This document shows positions 11,163 to 23,773 of a stretch of DNA of 64,000 nt, piece by piece. The translations under genes were made by a program, and so were the position numbers. The notes below the pieces were generated by a model. It did not search any database. It had not been told where the DNA came from and saw nothing but the letters and a program-made list of their open reading frames with translations. Origin of the DNA: Annona cherimola (taxonomy: Eukaryota; Streptophyta; Magnoliopsida; Magnoliales; Annonaceae); contig CM059971.1 of the NCBI GenBank assembly GCA_030490835.1, positions 77,394,224 to 77,458,223 on the forward strand. Direction: 5' to 3'. Position 1 is the stretch's first letter. Each line of letters begins with the position of its first letter.

Positions 11163-11443
11163 CACACACCTTTTTTTTTTTAAAGTTTTTTATAAAATTG
11201 TTAATCTAGGTGTATTTAACATGTGTATAAATTTTTACTATTTTTTGAGTATTTTAAATATTTATTTTTTATTTTTGAAAATCAGTAAAATTTTAGTAAT
11301 TTAATGTCACTGATTTTTTAAAATAAAAAATAAATATCTAAAATACTCTAAAAATGGTAAAACTTTATACACATGTTAAATACACCTAGATTAACAGTTT
11401 TATAAAAAACTTTTCAAAAAAAAAAAAAAAAAAAAGGTGTGTG
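11163..11443. mobile_element. Palindromic MITE, family M
   Basis: The ends CACACACC plus a T-run (11163 onward) and an A-run plus GGTGTGTG (to 11443) are inverted. The arms GTTAATCTAGGTGTATTTAAC and its complement are mirrored around a short centre (AGTAATTTAATGTCACTGATT). Two arms of about 120 bp fold back on each other. It has no coding content and is related to 1921-2325. Confidence 0.7.
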
Positions 11444-11514
11444 ATTACAACCCGTGCTAGGAATCAATGTGGCATCTACCAAGATTTTGGTGAGAGTAGG
11501 AGATAGTCGAGAGA

Positions 11515-11798
11515 CTCTATTCAAGAGTTTCTCTAGAAATTTTTATATTAATAAAAATTTTAAATAAAAAGTTTTTTTTTTAAAAAAATGATGTGATATA
11601 ATAAAAATAATGATGAGAAGTATAGAAAATAAGATTAAAATAAATAGGTTACTTGTATAAATAGTTGTATAGAAATGATAAAAAAATATGATAACTGTAT
11701 AACAAAAGGTGAAAAATAATTAAAATAGTAATTGTGGAGAAAAGTTTTGAACTAAAAAATTGGACAGTTTTGAAAATTTTTTGTTGTAAATTAACATG
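11515..11798 (+). mobile_element. MITE, family A
   Basis: It follows the family A order: AAAAATGATGTGATATAAT, AATAATGATGAGAAGTAT, AATAAGATTAAAATAAATAG, GAAATGATAAAAAAATATGA, and it ends GTAAATTAACATGCC. The terminal repeats are degraded. Confidence 0.55.
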
Positions 11799-11837
11799 CC
11801 TAAATGGTCAATTTATGATACTAGTTGCTAATCAAGG

Positions 11838-11945
11838 TGGGTCTCGACTCTCCATCGTAAAGTTCCGTGGGTTCAAATTATATATACGTTTTTTAATAAC
11901 TAAGTAATTAACTTTTTCGGTGATAAAAAGTTTCAGTCATACATG
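11838..11945 (+). repeat. SINE-like fragment
   Basis: AAGTTCCGTGGGTTCAAATTAT holds a weak B-box-like GGGTTCAAATT and is followed by TAATAACTAAGTAATT and TTTCGGTGATAAAAAG. The same order is seen at 6963-7065. Two copies show it is dispersed, but the promoter boxes are too poor for a firm SINE call. Confidence 0.35.
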
Positions 11946-12286
11946 TAAACGTAACTTTTTCCCGGTGATAAAAATGTTTCAGTCGTATTTTTAACGCGCT
12001 ATGTAGATGCCGGTCAATGTAATTTTTTTTTTTAATATTTGATACTTACTCAATTTATTATATGTAATGTTATTTTCTTAACTTAAAAGCAAAGTTTCAT
12101 CCATACCAAATATATATGGACGACTTTCATTGAAAAATATATATATTTATGCATAGCTTAGAAAAAATAATTAAATATATGTTCATATATATTAGAATGC
12201 AATAATATTTTGTAGAATCATTTATCTACATAATAATAATAATAATTTAAATAGTTTTAGATATTAAAAATATAATTTCAAAATAA

Positions 12287-12672
12287 AAAATGATTCTGTT
12301 AGCCTAGGCTAAGGAAATGTCGCACTTAGTCCACTTCAAAAAACTCAATTACAACACTTCTTTTTTACTTTTTTTCTTTGTATGCTTGTTTACCTGAGTG
12401 TATTTAACATATAAAATAAGTTTTACCATTTCTCGATATATGTATATATATATATTTTAAAAATTTTAAATATCTACGTGTATATATGTATTGAAAAATT
12501 TCAAAAAAAAAATATAGATATATCCAAAAATGGTAAAACTTAATTTATATGTTAAATACACTTAGGTAAACACGCGTACAAAGAAAAAAGTAAAAAAAAA
12601 AGTGTTCTAATTGAGTTTTTGAAGTAGGCTAAGTGAGACATTTCCTTAGCCTAGGTTAACAGGATCATTTTA
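12287..12672. mobile_element. Inverted-repeat MITE (family M2)
   Basis: The left end TGATTCTGTTAGCCTAGGCT (continuing AAGGAAATGTC) is mirrored at 12632-12668 (ACATTTCCTTAGCCTAGGTT, then AACAGGATCA). The ~35-bp terminal repeats have only two or three differences, and the inverted homology continues inward. This is the better-preserved partner of 4216-4614. Confidence 0.75.
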
Positions 12673-12870
12673 AAAAAAAATTGATATTCAACATAAACCA
12701 TTTTGTTATATTGATTTTGTATGTTTATAAATAAAGTTCATGTATAATAATATTATATAAAGAAAAAGAATTTATATGATAATATATAGGGTACTAAATA
12801 TAGGGTACTAAATATAATAGATTTTACATCAAAAGTTTCATTTAAGCAAAATGGTGTCATAGTACTTACT

Positions 12871-13585
12871 AATTCGGGGTGCAATCTGGGCTGAGTTGAT
12901 GCCAAATCTTGCCCATTGAACCTAATTTCCGATAGTACTTGAATTTGTTTTTTTCTCAACCCGAACCGGAGGAACTCGATTTGTGAATATAACATGGTTA
13001 ATGTTCAAGTGAACCTAAACCCCAAGAATCTGAGCCCGATTTCTCATTTTTTGTTTATTATAAAATGTATTATATACATAATATTTAAATAATATTTCTT
13101 TATATTTTGCATATTTATATTATTTATATTTATATTTGAATACATTTTGACATATTGTAATTATATTATAAATAAAACCTATTATTTTTATTTTTATTTA
13201 TCTTTTATTTCTATTATTTACTTTTACATCCACTAATTTTATTCTTTTATCTTATTTTTATGTTAAATTTTTTTAGAAATATTTTTTGTATTACTATTTT
13301 TTTGAAAAATATGTAGTTTCACTGTAGATTGTTATGTGTTACTTACATGATTTGTTATTATTATATATGTAAATAAAATTTTAAATTTATTACTTTTAAA
13401 TAAAATATAAGTACGTCAATGTAAATTTCAACTCAAAACCCAATCCGAACCTAATTTTCAAAAATAGAATTAGGATTTAGGTTTTACAAATATGATTAAG
13501 ATTAGGTTTATCGTTAATATTTTATGAATAGAAATAAAGTTAAGATCAAGGTGAATTTGAATTTTATGAGCCTGAGTTGCACCCC
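12871..13585. mobile_element. hAT-like non-autonomous element (GGGGTGCAA family)
   Basis: The 8-bp word TACTTACT occurs at 12863-12870 and again at 13586-13593. Inside it, GGGGTGCAATCTGGGCT near the left end mirrors AGCCTGAGTTGCACCCC at the right end. An 8-bp duplication with GGGGTG-type inverted ends is typical of hAT elements. The ~715-bp interior is AT-rich with no transposase. Family members are at 39360-40829 and 56926-57593. Confidence 0.75.
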
Positions 13586-13593
13586 TACTTACT

Positions 13594-14451
13594 ATAGTCT
13601 TCCCTCTATCGTGGCGGCTTTGGCCTTTGCATGGATAGAGAATTTTTGCATTTTAAATCTTAAAATTTGGTCATTTGCATTTTAATTTCTGAAAATTTTG
13701 GTTTCTTTGTATTTTAAACTCTGCCCCGTAATGATATTAAAAGCCATCGTTAATCCATGTGAAATAATGAAAATACCCTTCAATATTTAAAAAGAAATAT
13801 TTTAAAAAATTTAAAAATTTAAACTTGAGTATTTGACTTTCTTTATTTTATTATTAGAGGCTTCAATAACATCTTTACATTTGATACAGATTTAAATGTG
13901 CGGTGACGCAACAGCTAGTGCATCGCCGGGAAACATCCACTCGAGTGTGTTGATCCATTCGGATTTGCCCGGAGAATAAGGGGGCACGTTTGGGAACAAG
14001 GGGTGATATTCGCGGGTGGAGAATGGTGAGGTTACGGATTTCAAGGCATTAATTAATTAATTAATTATTATATTTTTTTACTTTCATTATTATATTCTAA
14101 TTATTTTTCTTAACAATTGCCTTTCAACAAATTCATTTATTTTAATTTTACTCTTATAATTTTATACTAATTATATAATTTTTAAAATATTTTATTTTCT
14201 ACAGCCACCGAATAACATATTTTCGGCGCCTTCAACTTTTCCACACGTCGCCTGAATCATATGACTGAAGATCGCAGCTGTTCAATTTAGCAGTAGATGT
14301 CTATCACTTGGGGAAGCGTTAGTGCGGTGACGCAACAGCTAGGGCATCGCCGGGAAACATCCGCTCGAGTATGGCCACCAGCGCGCCACGTTGGTGGTAA
14401 AGTTGCTGGACAGCCAGTGCCTCAGCCCAGCTTCGAAATAATGGGTGTGTT
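13594..14451. other. Intergenic DNA with a duplicated 49-bp segment
   Basis: Positions 13898-13946 and 14322-14370 are 49-bp direct repeats with three differences (GTGCGGTGACGCAACAGCTA start, then CATCGCCGGGAAACATCC, then CTCGAGT). The stretch 13640-13760 has the TGCATTTTAA and CTGCCCCGTAA words of the MULE-type MITE at 57697-58176 and may be a half copy. No gene is recognised. Confidence 0.45.
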
Positions 14452-15707
14452 TCGCAATAGTAAAAAAATGTTAAGTTAAAATTTTTTAATTTAAAATTTT
14501 TCATTCTTCACAATTATCTTATTTTTTAATGATTTCTTCACATTTTTCTATATAAATACCTTACTTTTCAATCATTTCTACACAACTATCCATACAACTA
14601 ACCTATATATTTTAACTTTATCTTATTTACTATTCACATTACCTGTAACGGCCTGAACTAAAAATCAAGACTTTTGCCTAAATTTTCGGTCCAAGTCGTT
14701 TTAAAACTCCATGATCTTTTCACGCGACGATTAAACCATCTCATTTAGGTAAGAAATAAATTTGCATTATTACATCCAAGTCCATAGACGGTTGCCGACT
14801 GTTGCAATGGACCTCAGAAGGAGGATCCAGTTAGCCAACCCATGGCTTAGAGCCCAGAGATGATACCCAGGCAGTAAAGCCCAGAGCGTAGCCCACCAGG
14901 AAGTCCAGTCGGGCAAGACCACCGGCAGCGAGCCCAAGTCGCCGGCGGCGAGGGACACGTGGCACCGTTTGGTGCGTCTATCTTCAAATTGATGTAAATT
15001 GAGCTCTAGAGGTCCGATTTGAGTGATCTAGGGGTCATTTCCTATGGATTTGGACATTCTGAGTTCAATGGAAGGGCTAGATTAGCCAAATGATGTCTAG
15101 AAGTTTGAGTTTTGGGGATAGAGGAGTATCCAAAAGGATTTAAGGTCTTAAATCCTTAGGGTAGTCCCCAAATTTTAAGTTGAGTACTTCTAGGAAGAGA
15201 TGATGACATATAAGATGTATTAAAGGCTCTAAAAGTTGAGCAATTGAGTGAAGATGATGTGTTCTTATGATCTTAATTGCAGGGCATAATCCTACTTACT
15301 AAGTTCTTGTGAACTTACCCCTTTTTTTCCTTTGACTCTCAGATGATCCCGTGGATGGTGGCCAATGAGATGGTGGTGGCGTGCTAACGAATAAATCTTT
15401 TTATTTATTTCTTTCTATGTAATGAGTGGCTTGACTTGGATGTAAAGAATTTATTGAAGTGGGCATGTTTGTAATAACTCTATGGACTTGGATGTAATAA
15501 TGCAAGTTTATTTCTTACCTAAACGAGATGGTTTAATCGTTGCATGGAAAGATCCTGGAGTTTTAAAACGACTTGGACCGAAAATTTAGGCAAAAGCCTT
15601 GATTTTTAGTTCAGGCCGTTACATTACCTCTATCATATAACATAATTTGACAACTTTTACTCTCTAAAACTTTTCATTAAAAGTTTTATTCATTCCCAAA
15701 CACACCT
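14452..15707. mobile_element. MITE family A copy split by a solo-LTR-like element
   Basis: The MITE starts GGGTGTGTTTCGC at 14452 and ends CCCAAACACACC at about 15707, with TAAT on both sides. Its halves are 14452-14643 and 15629-15707. Between the halves is the 980-bp element at 14644-15623. Joined, the halves follow the family A order in inverse orientation (TTCTTCACATTTTTCTAT, ACAACTAACCTAT, AAAAGTTTTATTCATTCCC), so the nesting order is clear. Confidence 0.7.
14644..15623. mobile_element. Solo LTR-like element with ~145-bp inverted ends
   Basis: It starts TGTAACGGCCTGAAC and ends GTTCAGGCCGTTACA, flanked by the 5-bp duplication TTACC (14639-14643 and 15624-15628). TG...CA ends and a 5-bp duplication fit a solo LTR. 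The interior has a CTTACTAAGTTCTTGTGAAC stretch with a pyrimidine run and CTCAG, as in Ty3/gypsy (Tekay-like) LTRs. The first and last ~145 bp are near-perfect inverted copies with about seven differences, far more than normal LTR ends. A foldback DNA transposon is the alternative. Confidence 0.65.
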
Positions 15708-17138
15708 AATATGAGCATTTTGCCTTTATTCATTATCCTCACCTGATTCCATGCACTTGGGTGCGTTAAATCTCGGTGCATTCGTGTATAAATTTTTAAT
15801 ATAATTATTAATTTAATTATATTTAACATATATATTAAGTTTTATTATTTTCAAAAATTTATAATTTTTTTAAATTTTTTAAAAATCAATAGTTTTTTCA
15901 TAAAAAACAGAAAGAGAGTTTTTGCATGGAAGTATAATATATATTTTTTTATTCATAAAAATGTCTTAAGACTTCACTGTAATAGATATAGAGATATATT
16001 CAAAAATATATAAATATACCAATAAAAAAGTGTGCATAGATGTGAAATATCCACCTCAATGATCTTAGTATCAGTATTATCTTCAATAACATCTTCTATA
16101 TTATTTTTTTAGTCACCCATATAATAAATAAGTGTAAAATAACATATTTATTTATTTATTTATTTGTTTTTGAATTTACATATTTTTATTTATTGATATT
16201 ATCTTTATAAATACGATAATATCTATTATTTGTTGATAGTATCTTCCATGAATACAATAATATCTATTATTTGTTAATATTATCTTTGATAGATACATAC
16301 AATAATATCTTCTATATAATGATATTATCTTTTTTAGAATTGATTCTGGGGAGGAATGCTATGTCAATTTTTAATTTGTGAACGGCGATTTGATCATTAT
16401 AAAATAAAATAATGACGATGCTTTGAAATTCACGCTAATAGCTTGTGGGAAATATGAGAGCCATAACGACAATAGTGTGAGCATGTAGCTCTTGCCATGT
16501 CGCCCTAGAGATATGGATGCACAACGTGAGGACGCAGACTAGGGTTGTTGCCCATAATATACCAAGTAAGATAGTTTGCTATTTTATAATCATGAATTGT
16601 TAGTTACGATAATTTACGAACTGCTGCAATCTACGTACGAATATGGGTGTATGGGGCCTACGGATACGGTTCCATTTGGAACAGTGCTCACACAGTCTCA
16701 ATCCGCGTTCCATTACCTCGACATAAAAATGTACCCGCAAGGGGGTTGTCCTGAAATCAGGAAATAATCTTCTTAGGCCAGCCTAATGTAAACTAATTTT
16801 AGGTCGACTTAAAAACATATTTTTTTTAATTTTAAAATTTTTAAAACTGCTTTTATATGTGTATTTAATTTATATGCCAAAATTTACCTTTTATGAGACG
16901 CTTATGTAGTTTTTATTTTATAGCCAGAAGCATTTTAGTCATTTTCACAGCTGCTTTGAAGTTAAAAAAAATACTAACACATCTCCATAAATGATTTTAA
17001 AAATTGGCATATGAATGACACAGTCTTATAAAAAATGTTTTTATAAAAAGATATGTGTTTAGGTTAGGAAAATTTTCAATTCACCTAGGTGTACTTAGCT
17101 TTAGTGCACCCTAGTGTATTTAACCCATTTCACTTTAC
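15708..17138. other. Intergenic DNA, no recognised gene
   Basis: The stretch 15780-15905 looks like one arm of a family M palindrome. The stretch 16140-16330 has tandem ATCTTTGATAGATAC / AATATCTATTATTTG words (a ~50-bp repeat, three or four units). A 63-codon frame at 16576-16767 reads like a protein fragment (VPFGTVLTQSQSAFHYLD) but matches no family I know. The stretch 16760-17080 has loosely inverted ends. Confidence 0.35.
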
Positions 17139-17329
17139 TTTTTTTTTTGAAATTTTTTTTATACAAGTGTTAATCTAGATTTATTTAGTATGTATATCAA
17201 TTTTTACTAATTTTGAATTTTTAAATTTTTTTAAAAATCAGTGATAGTTTCATAATTCAAAAATTGATATACATGCTAACTAAACTTCGATCAACACTTG
17301 TATAAAAAAAGTTTCAAAAAAAATTTAAA
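17139..17329. mobile_element. Palindromic MITE, family M (short copy)
   Basis: The left arm (T-run, GAAATTTTTTTTATACAAGT, GTTAATCTAG) is mirrored by the right arm (ATCAACACTTGTATAAAAAA, AGTTTC, A-run). The arms are about 95 bp around a short AT centre. It sits directly beside the left target duplication of the LINE at 17357-18769. Confidence 0.6.
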
Positions 17330-17340
17330 AAAAGTTTTTT

Positions 17341-17356
17341 GCACTTGGGTATACTA
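17341..17356. repeat. LINE target-site duplication, left copy
   Basis: GCACTTGGGTATACTA matches GCACCTAGGTATACTA at 18770-18785 in 14 of 16 positions. A T-run, the LINE's poly(A) on the minus strand, follows directly at 17357-17365. Confidence 0.8.
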
Positions 17357-18769
17357 TTTTTTTTTCGATGAAAGGAAACAACCTATCTCACTACCCTAGA
17401 AATCATCTAGGGAGGAGGGATAGGAAGATCCGAGATTCAATTCCAAAAAATTGTCTATACAAATTTTTTGCTGAATGGCTTGAGGGGGGATGCCCCACCA
17501 GACCTGTTGATCCACAGAAGAAACAGAAAGGGAATCAGCTAAAGCATGTGCCGCGGAATTTCCTTGCCTAAGAACATGATGAGCTGTGACATGGGTGGAA
17601 TGTGAGAGAATAGACTTGATCTTGTCAACCACAACACCAACAAGAGAGGAGATGGGATCATTTGAGAGTAGAAAGTTGATCAGGAGGAGCGAATCAGACT
17701 CAATTTGGAGTTTGTCTAAGTTAAGCTCCTGTCCCCAGCTTGCCCCAAGGAGGAAGGCTTGTGCCTCCATAAGCAGAGGCTCCATAAGGCCACATCTTCG
17801 CCATCCTTTTGCAGTGACAAAAGAACCCCCCGAGTCCCTAATAACGGTCGCAAAGCCCATAGATGCATTACGATGGAGAATCCGAGCATCAACATTAAGT
17901 TTAAGAAACCCCTCCGGAGGTCTGGACCATCTGGGGACCAGTGGTCGATCAATCGCACCTCCAAGGGTGAGAGGAGTGGCCATATGGTATTGCTCCAGAT
18001 AATCCTCGCACCATTTGAGAGTGTTGGCGAAATCCGGTTTTGCTCCTTCAACTCTCAGCGCATTTCGCATGAACCAAATCCTCCAGCAACAGAGAATGAA
18101 AAAAGCAAGATCCTTCGACGCATGGCGAGATGTGAGAGAAATAAAGATATCCTGAACTGGGGTCGAAGAAGAGATACACCCAGCGGCCCTCGAACAAATA
18201 GTCTTTGTGAGCTCGCAATCCGAAAATAAATGATTTATGTCCTCGAAGCCGGACCTGCAAAAAAAAGCAAAGGGGTTCCACATCAATGCACCTGGTCCTT
18301 AAATTTAGGAGGGTCGAGAGTCTATTTTTGAACAGTCTCCATCCAGAGATGAGAATTTTGCTGGGAAGTTTGGTCCGCCAGATTCCTTATAGATAGAGGA
18401 ATGAGGGGAGCGGCAATGTCCCGAGGTAAGCACCCTGTATGCCGACTTGACAGTGTAGGCCCCATGAGGTTCAAACTTCCAGAATACTGTATCCTCTTGT
18501 GCAGGAAGGGGCAGGGGAATTTGATTGATCACTTGCCACCCCTCATCCCCGGCAGCCGCCAGTATGCGATCCTTGATCCATGAGTTTGAAGCCTCGCAGA
18601 TAAAGTGACTGACATTTATGTTGTCCGGTATTGATAGCGGAAGGGGTCCAACCTTGGAGACCATAGTATCAACCCAAGCATCCTTAAAGAACTGGACTCG
18701 CTTTCCGTTGCCGATCCGCCACCTACAACCGAACCGGATCGCATCCCTTGCCTTAAGGATGCTCCTCCT
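17357..18769 (-). pseudogene. 5'-truncated L1-type LINE: zf-RVT and RNase H region
   Basis: Minus-strand remnant of the 3' end of a LINE ORF2. Near its truncated 5' end it reads WRIGNGKRVQFFKDAW (about 18690-18735), then WKFEPHGAYTVKSAYRVL (about 18425-18480) and a zf-RVT-like stretch ending FCRSGFEDINHLFSDC (about 18200-18255). The RNase H-like domain is best preserved in the frame ending at 17396: LKLNVDA, EAQAFLLGASW, IESDSLLLINFLLSND and HHVLRQGNSAAHALADS. A frameshift separates the frame at 18305-18664 from the one at 17396-18286. The 3' end is a poly(A) seen as T9 on the plus strand, and 14/16-bp target duplications flank it. Reverse transcriptase and endonuclease were never inserted. 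Confidence 0.85.
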
Positions 18770-18785
18770 GCACCTAGGTATACTA
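18770..18785. repeat. LINE target-site duplication, right copy
   Basis: GCACCTAGGTATACTA is the partner of 17341-17356. It marks the truncated 5' end of the minus-strand LINE. Confidence 0.8.
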
Positions 18786-20116
18786 GATTGCTGACCCTTT
18801 AGGTTAGCCTAAAATCAGCCGATTTAAAGCTTTAAGCCGTCCTAAGATGATCAGCAGGTAATTAAGTAGGGAGATTGTTCTTTGAGGGTGGGGAAAGGCA
18901 ATTAGGTTAAAACTTATTATAATCTGAAAAGTATTTTTAAAATTTTCAACTGGATATATATGGTTTACAAAATTTGATGGGGAAAATAGACAAGGCTATG
19001 GGTGTTACTGAATACAACGATTACAATAATCATGAAATTAATTAGTTACCAACCGTCTTATTTTCTGTTCTTGTAGATGGATGAAGTCATTCGCACACCG
19101 AGGGTGCATGCGATTGGTGAGAAAAATAAAAGTGGGAAATTTTTTTTAGGAAAAATATCGAAATAATGAGAACGGATGTAATATAATAAGGATAATGATT
19201 AAAAATCGAGATAAAATAGATATAGTTGTATCAAAAGAAGAATTGTTTTATCAAAAAAATAATAAGAAATGTTTGGGACGTGGAGGTACTAATAGAAAAA
19301 TAGAATGATTTGATAGTTAAATCATGTGGGTAAATGAGGTGATGATTTCTCCCCCCCCCCCCCCCCCCCCCACCCCCACCCTCTCCCCTTGCCAAGTGCC
19401 GAAAAGACCGTAAGTTGCAGCCCGCTCGATCTCTCCATATTCTATTGTCATCTAAACCAACTATTTGGTCCTGGGTCGGATATCCTGGCCCAATTATCCG
19501 GCTCGGCTCCTCTGTCTAACCGTCACCCATGCCAACTGCTTGCTCTTTGCCTCAGCCACCCTTCACCAACCTCTAATTCGTTCGTCTATAGGCATGACAC
19601 ATGGTTTGAATTTAGAACCTTTCATTAATTCGATCTGCGGCCTAATGTTCTTGAGTTGATTATTCATTCGGAAATTGGGTATTCTGCCCAACTGCATGGG
19701 GCAGCCAGGCTTTAAAAATGAAAACAAACGTATGGTCCCTACTTCAACAGGAGTCGAAGTCAAGTGGCCTAATCATTTTCCATCACGCAGAGGAATGTGA
19801 TTGTGCTATTAAACGTCCAACTATGAAATACGGGGCTTTAATATGTGAATCTCTGCATGCGATTATAGTAGGCTTTTATCGTTTGATTCAAAATGGCGGG
19901 GAAGGAAGAGAAGACATCTCCCATTGATAACAGAGTCAAGATCCACTACTTCTTATCTTATTGTTTTCCTCACACTTACATGAGGCACAGTCACAGACAT
20001 ACGACGCTTCTACACTTCCAGAAACGTCAAGCTCTCAACTGATCTAGCTAGCTACCTACCTCAAGGCCCAAGCATACAGCTAGATATAAAACTGCAAAAG
20101 CACTTGTTTTAATTAA
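18786..20116. other. Intergenic DNA downstream of the peroxidase
   Basis: A degenerate family A MITE body lies at about 19130-19275. A pure C run of 21 bases lies at 19351-19371. Frames at 19389-19927 have no recognisable domain. No gene is called. Confidence 0.4.
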
Positions 20117-20977
<861 letters not shown>

Positions 20978-21132
20978 CTAACGACAATGCGCTACGTTCC
21001 AACCAAAACCATCGAGACTAGTTAATCAAACTACAGAGAATGATCAATGTGATAGGACCCTAATAAATCTCAACATAATTTACGTTGCACTAAAATCTTA
21101 TTATTCACATATTTACTCTCAACTAATTAATG

Positions 21133-21382
21133 GACATGTTTGGTTATGTATGATACTTTCAAATTAAAACTTTTTAATTTAAAATCTGCTTTTTAATCAT
21201 TTTTCCGTATCTTCTTACACAGTTATCTTATTTTTCAATATTTTTAGACAAGCTACTTACCTTATTATCTTTATTCCCTATCATTAGCTTTATCATATCA
21301 CATGATTTTCTTTTATTTCAAAAACTTTAATATAAAAAACTTTTTATCTAAAAGTTTTATCACTTCTCAAACACATATAACA
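21133..21382 (-). mobile_element. MITE family A in peroxidase intron 1
   Basis: Inverse-orientation copy: ACATGTTTGGTT near 21135, CTTTTTAATCATTTTTCCGT, TATCATTAGCTTTATCATAT, and CTCAAACACAT near 21380. It lies in the 2.5-kb first intron of the peroxidase. Confidence 0.6.
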
Positions 21383-22714
21383 TTAAACTTTTACAGCATA
21401 TAAGTTTTAAATTAAAGTGATTTTGGCCTTTGTACGTAAATTTGTTCATAGATATTATAAATTATTTAAATTTAAAAGTATATATTGCGGCAAGCTGTCT
21501 TGACCAGTGTTTAGCTCCTCTACCTCGATTCACGATCTTGATCAGCTTAGATGTAGTCACAAAGATAAGACCTTAGTGTCTATAGATGATACTGTATAAC
21601 TTTTGTGTCATCTTAATTTTTCCATTCTTTGTGACAAGGACATGGATTACAATAATGTACACATTATTCTTATATGACATTTATGTTTGTCGAGTAGCAA
21701 ACTACATTGATTGGGATGTTCATCATGATAGACAACAAAAGTGTTGTTTAGCATACTAATCAATATAACTTGCTACTCAACACTTCACGCTATTACATGA
21801 CAACAGTATACACACTGTTCTAATTTGCGTCCTTCTAACATCGCCTTTGGCAAAGGATAGTTAGTGTAAAAAAAGGTTGTTTCAAAACTCCGATTTGTTG
21901 ACACAAATTTTGGTAGGGGATGGTCCATGTCAAAAAATCGCCCTTCCAAAACTTTGATTTGTTGATGAGATTCCCCTCTCCTATTATTTAGCTTGAACCC
22001 ATGATAAGATCTCTCTCGAATCTTACATTCAGAAAAGTGCATCTAAGCTCATAAAAAAAGTCTATATAAAGAGTACTTCAAGATAAAAGAGGATCCTCCA
22101 CCCCAAACAACTACATAAGTTTCTGTTTCCCTTTTACTTTTTATTGTAGGGCTTTGGCCCATCTCCTTCGAGCAATAGCTGGGGATATCTTTGTGCTACA
22201 TTTTCATTACAGCATAGAACTTTTCTCCCGTGGTTTTTTGAGTTCTCAAATTACCCAAGTCCTTCTTTACCACGTAAAAACCCTCAACCCTTATAATTGA
22301 GTACATATATGATCTGTGCTTGTCGACATTTGTAAAACTTGCTCCATTAGAGTATTCTTAAAAAATAAAAGCAACCTACAACAAATTATAGTTAAGTTAC
22401 TTGTGTATCCTTTAGTGTTGGGCTATTGCTTGTGTCCATTAGTAATAACTCATTAAAAATAATATTGGCAACAAAATCATTTTCAAAATTAAAATTTGTT
22501 GCATAGCTATTGGTTTGTGTAGAGTAACACGGTAATTGAAAATAAGTGAAAATAGAATAAGTTTTTTGTATTAAAAAAGTAGAGAATAATGATATATGGA
22601 TATGACCAGCTAACTAAAAATGGGATAATTGAAATTGTACAATGGACTAAGAAGGTTCCAGCTACGTGCAAGCTGCCTACTATTCCAAAGTGTACCTTTT
22701 CGTGCATAAATGGT

Positions 22715-23190
22715 GTGCCTGGAATTTCATAAAATTTTGAATGAAAAGTTTGGTATATTTGGTATTTGATAAAATTTTTGATATAAAACTATTTGAAATG
22801 AGAAAGTGAAAATGATTTGATAGATGTAATAATAAGAAGTAAAAAGAATAAAATTGAAATAGATATAATAGTTATATAGGTTAGTTGTGAAGAAATAACT
22901 GAAAAGTAGAATAATTATATAAGAAAATATGAAAAATAATTAGAAAATAAGGTAATTGTAAAAAATAAAAAGTTCATAGAAATATCAAACACATATGCAA
23001 AAGTTTTTGAAATGAGAAAAGTGTGATATGATAACAGTAATGATAAGGAATAAAAAAATAAAGTCAAAATAGATAAAATAATTATACAGATCATTACGAG
23101 AAATCATCTGGAAAAAAATAAAAAAATAAGGATAATTGTGAACATTAATAAATTTTAGATTGAAATGTTCAATGGAATGCCGAATACAAC
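22715..23190 (+). mobile_element. One and a half MITE family A copies in peroxidase intron 1
   Basis: A nearly complete copy (22715-22998, starting around TTTGGTATATTTGG and ending AAACACATATGC) is followed without a gap by a second, partial copy (22999-23190). The second has the same internal order: AATGAGAAAAGTGTGATATG, AAAATAGATAAAATAATTAT. This suggests tandem insertion or unequal exchange. Confidence 0.55.
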
Positions 23191-23464
23191 CAGAATAATT
23201 GACATCGAAAAACCAAAAGCAATAAATGCAGACCCTAGCCAGCTCCTCCCTCAGAACAAGCTTCTCATGCTTCTCCTAAGCTACTCATCCATGTTTCATG
23301 CTTCTAGATGCAGAAGTGTCAGTAGATCGCATTAGACGGATGCGATATTGACTAAAAATTAGTCGTGAATGCGGCATGCATGGATGCAATAGCAGGTGAG
23401 GAAACTGCATTAAAGAGATGGAAAACGAATTGAAGCTAGCATGCAGTAAATACAGGATGCGCAC

Positions 23465-23677
23465 ATTTACAAAGCAGTCATGAAAGAATAGGCGGAGAAT
23501 GGAAGCGCCCATTCGAGGATCATTTCGGACGGTTTGGGTCATCACATCGCGCACCATCGTTGCTAACGTAGGGCAGCTGGTGGCGTAGAAATTGGCGGAT
23601 AGCTGGGCGTTGGCAGTGCATGCAAGGAACGCAAGCACGAAAGAGAAGGTGATGCAATGGGTGGGGAATATTGCCAT
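23465..23677 (-). CDS. Peroxidase exon 1
   Basis: It encodes the signal peptide (hydrophobic stretch at residues 9-20, cleavage likely after TANAQ), the first Cys (FYATSCP) and the distal catalytic Arg/His in RLFFHDCF. The donor is AAT|GTGCGC at 23465/23464. The ATG at 23677 is the only one giving a complete secretion signal. Confidence 0.88.
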
Positions 23678-23765
23678 TATTCCTAGCTAGCTTGATGGGG
23701 AAATGGGTAGAAGATCGACTGAGGGAAGGAGTTTGAGATGACGAGAGTAGTTGAAGGTAAGGCTC

Positions 23766-23773
23766 CTTAAATA
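23766..23773 (-). promoter_or_regulatory. TATA-like box of the peroxidase gene
   Basis: TATTTAAG on the minus strand, about 90 bp before the ATG at 23677. This is a normal plant spacing for a TATA box plus short leader. Confidence 0.45.

Noticed and set aside
16576..16767. 63-codon frame with protein-like C-terminal half
   Set aside because: It is short, in one exon only, with no recognised family and no gene context. It is noted as unrecognised only.
17586..18229. Plus-strand frames of 138 and 156 codons
   Set aside because: They are antisense to the LINE RNase H frame, which has clear motifs on the minus strand.
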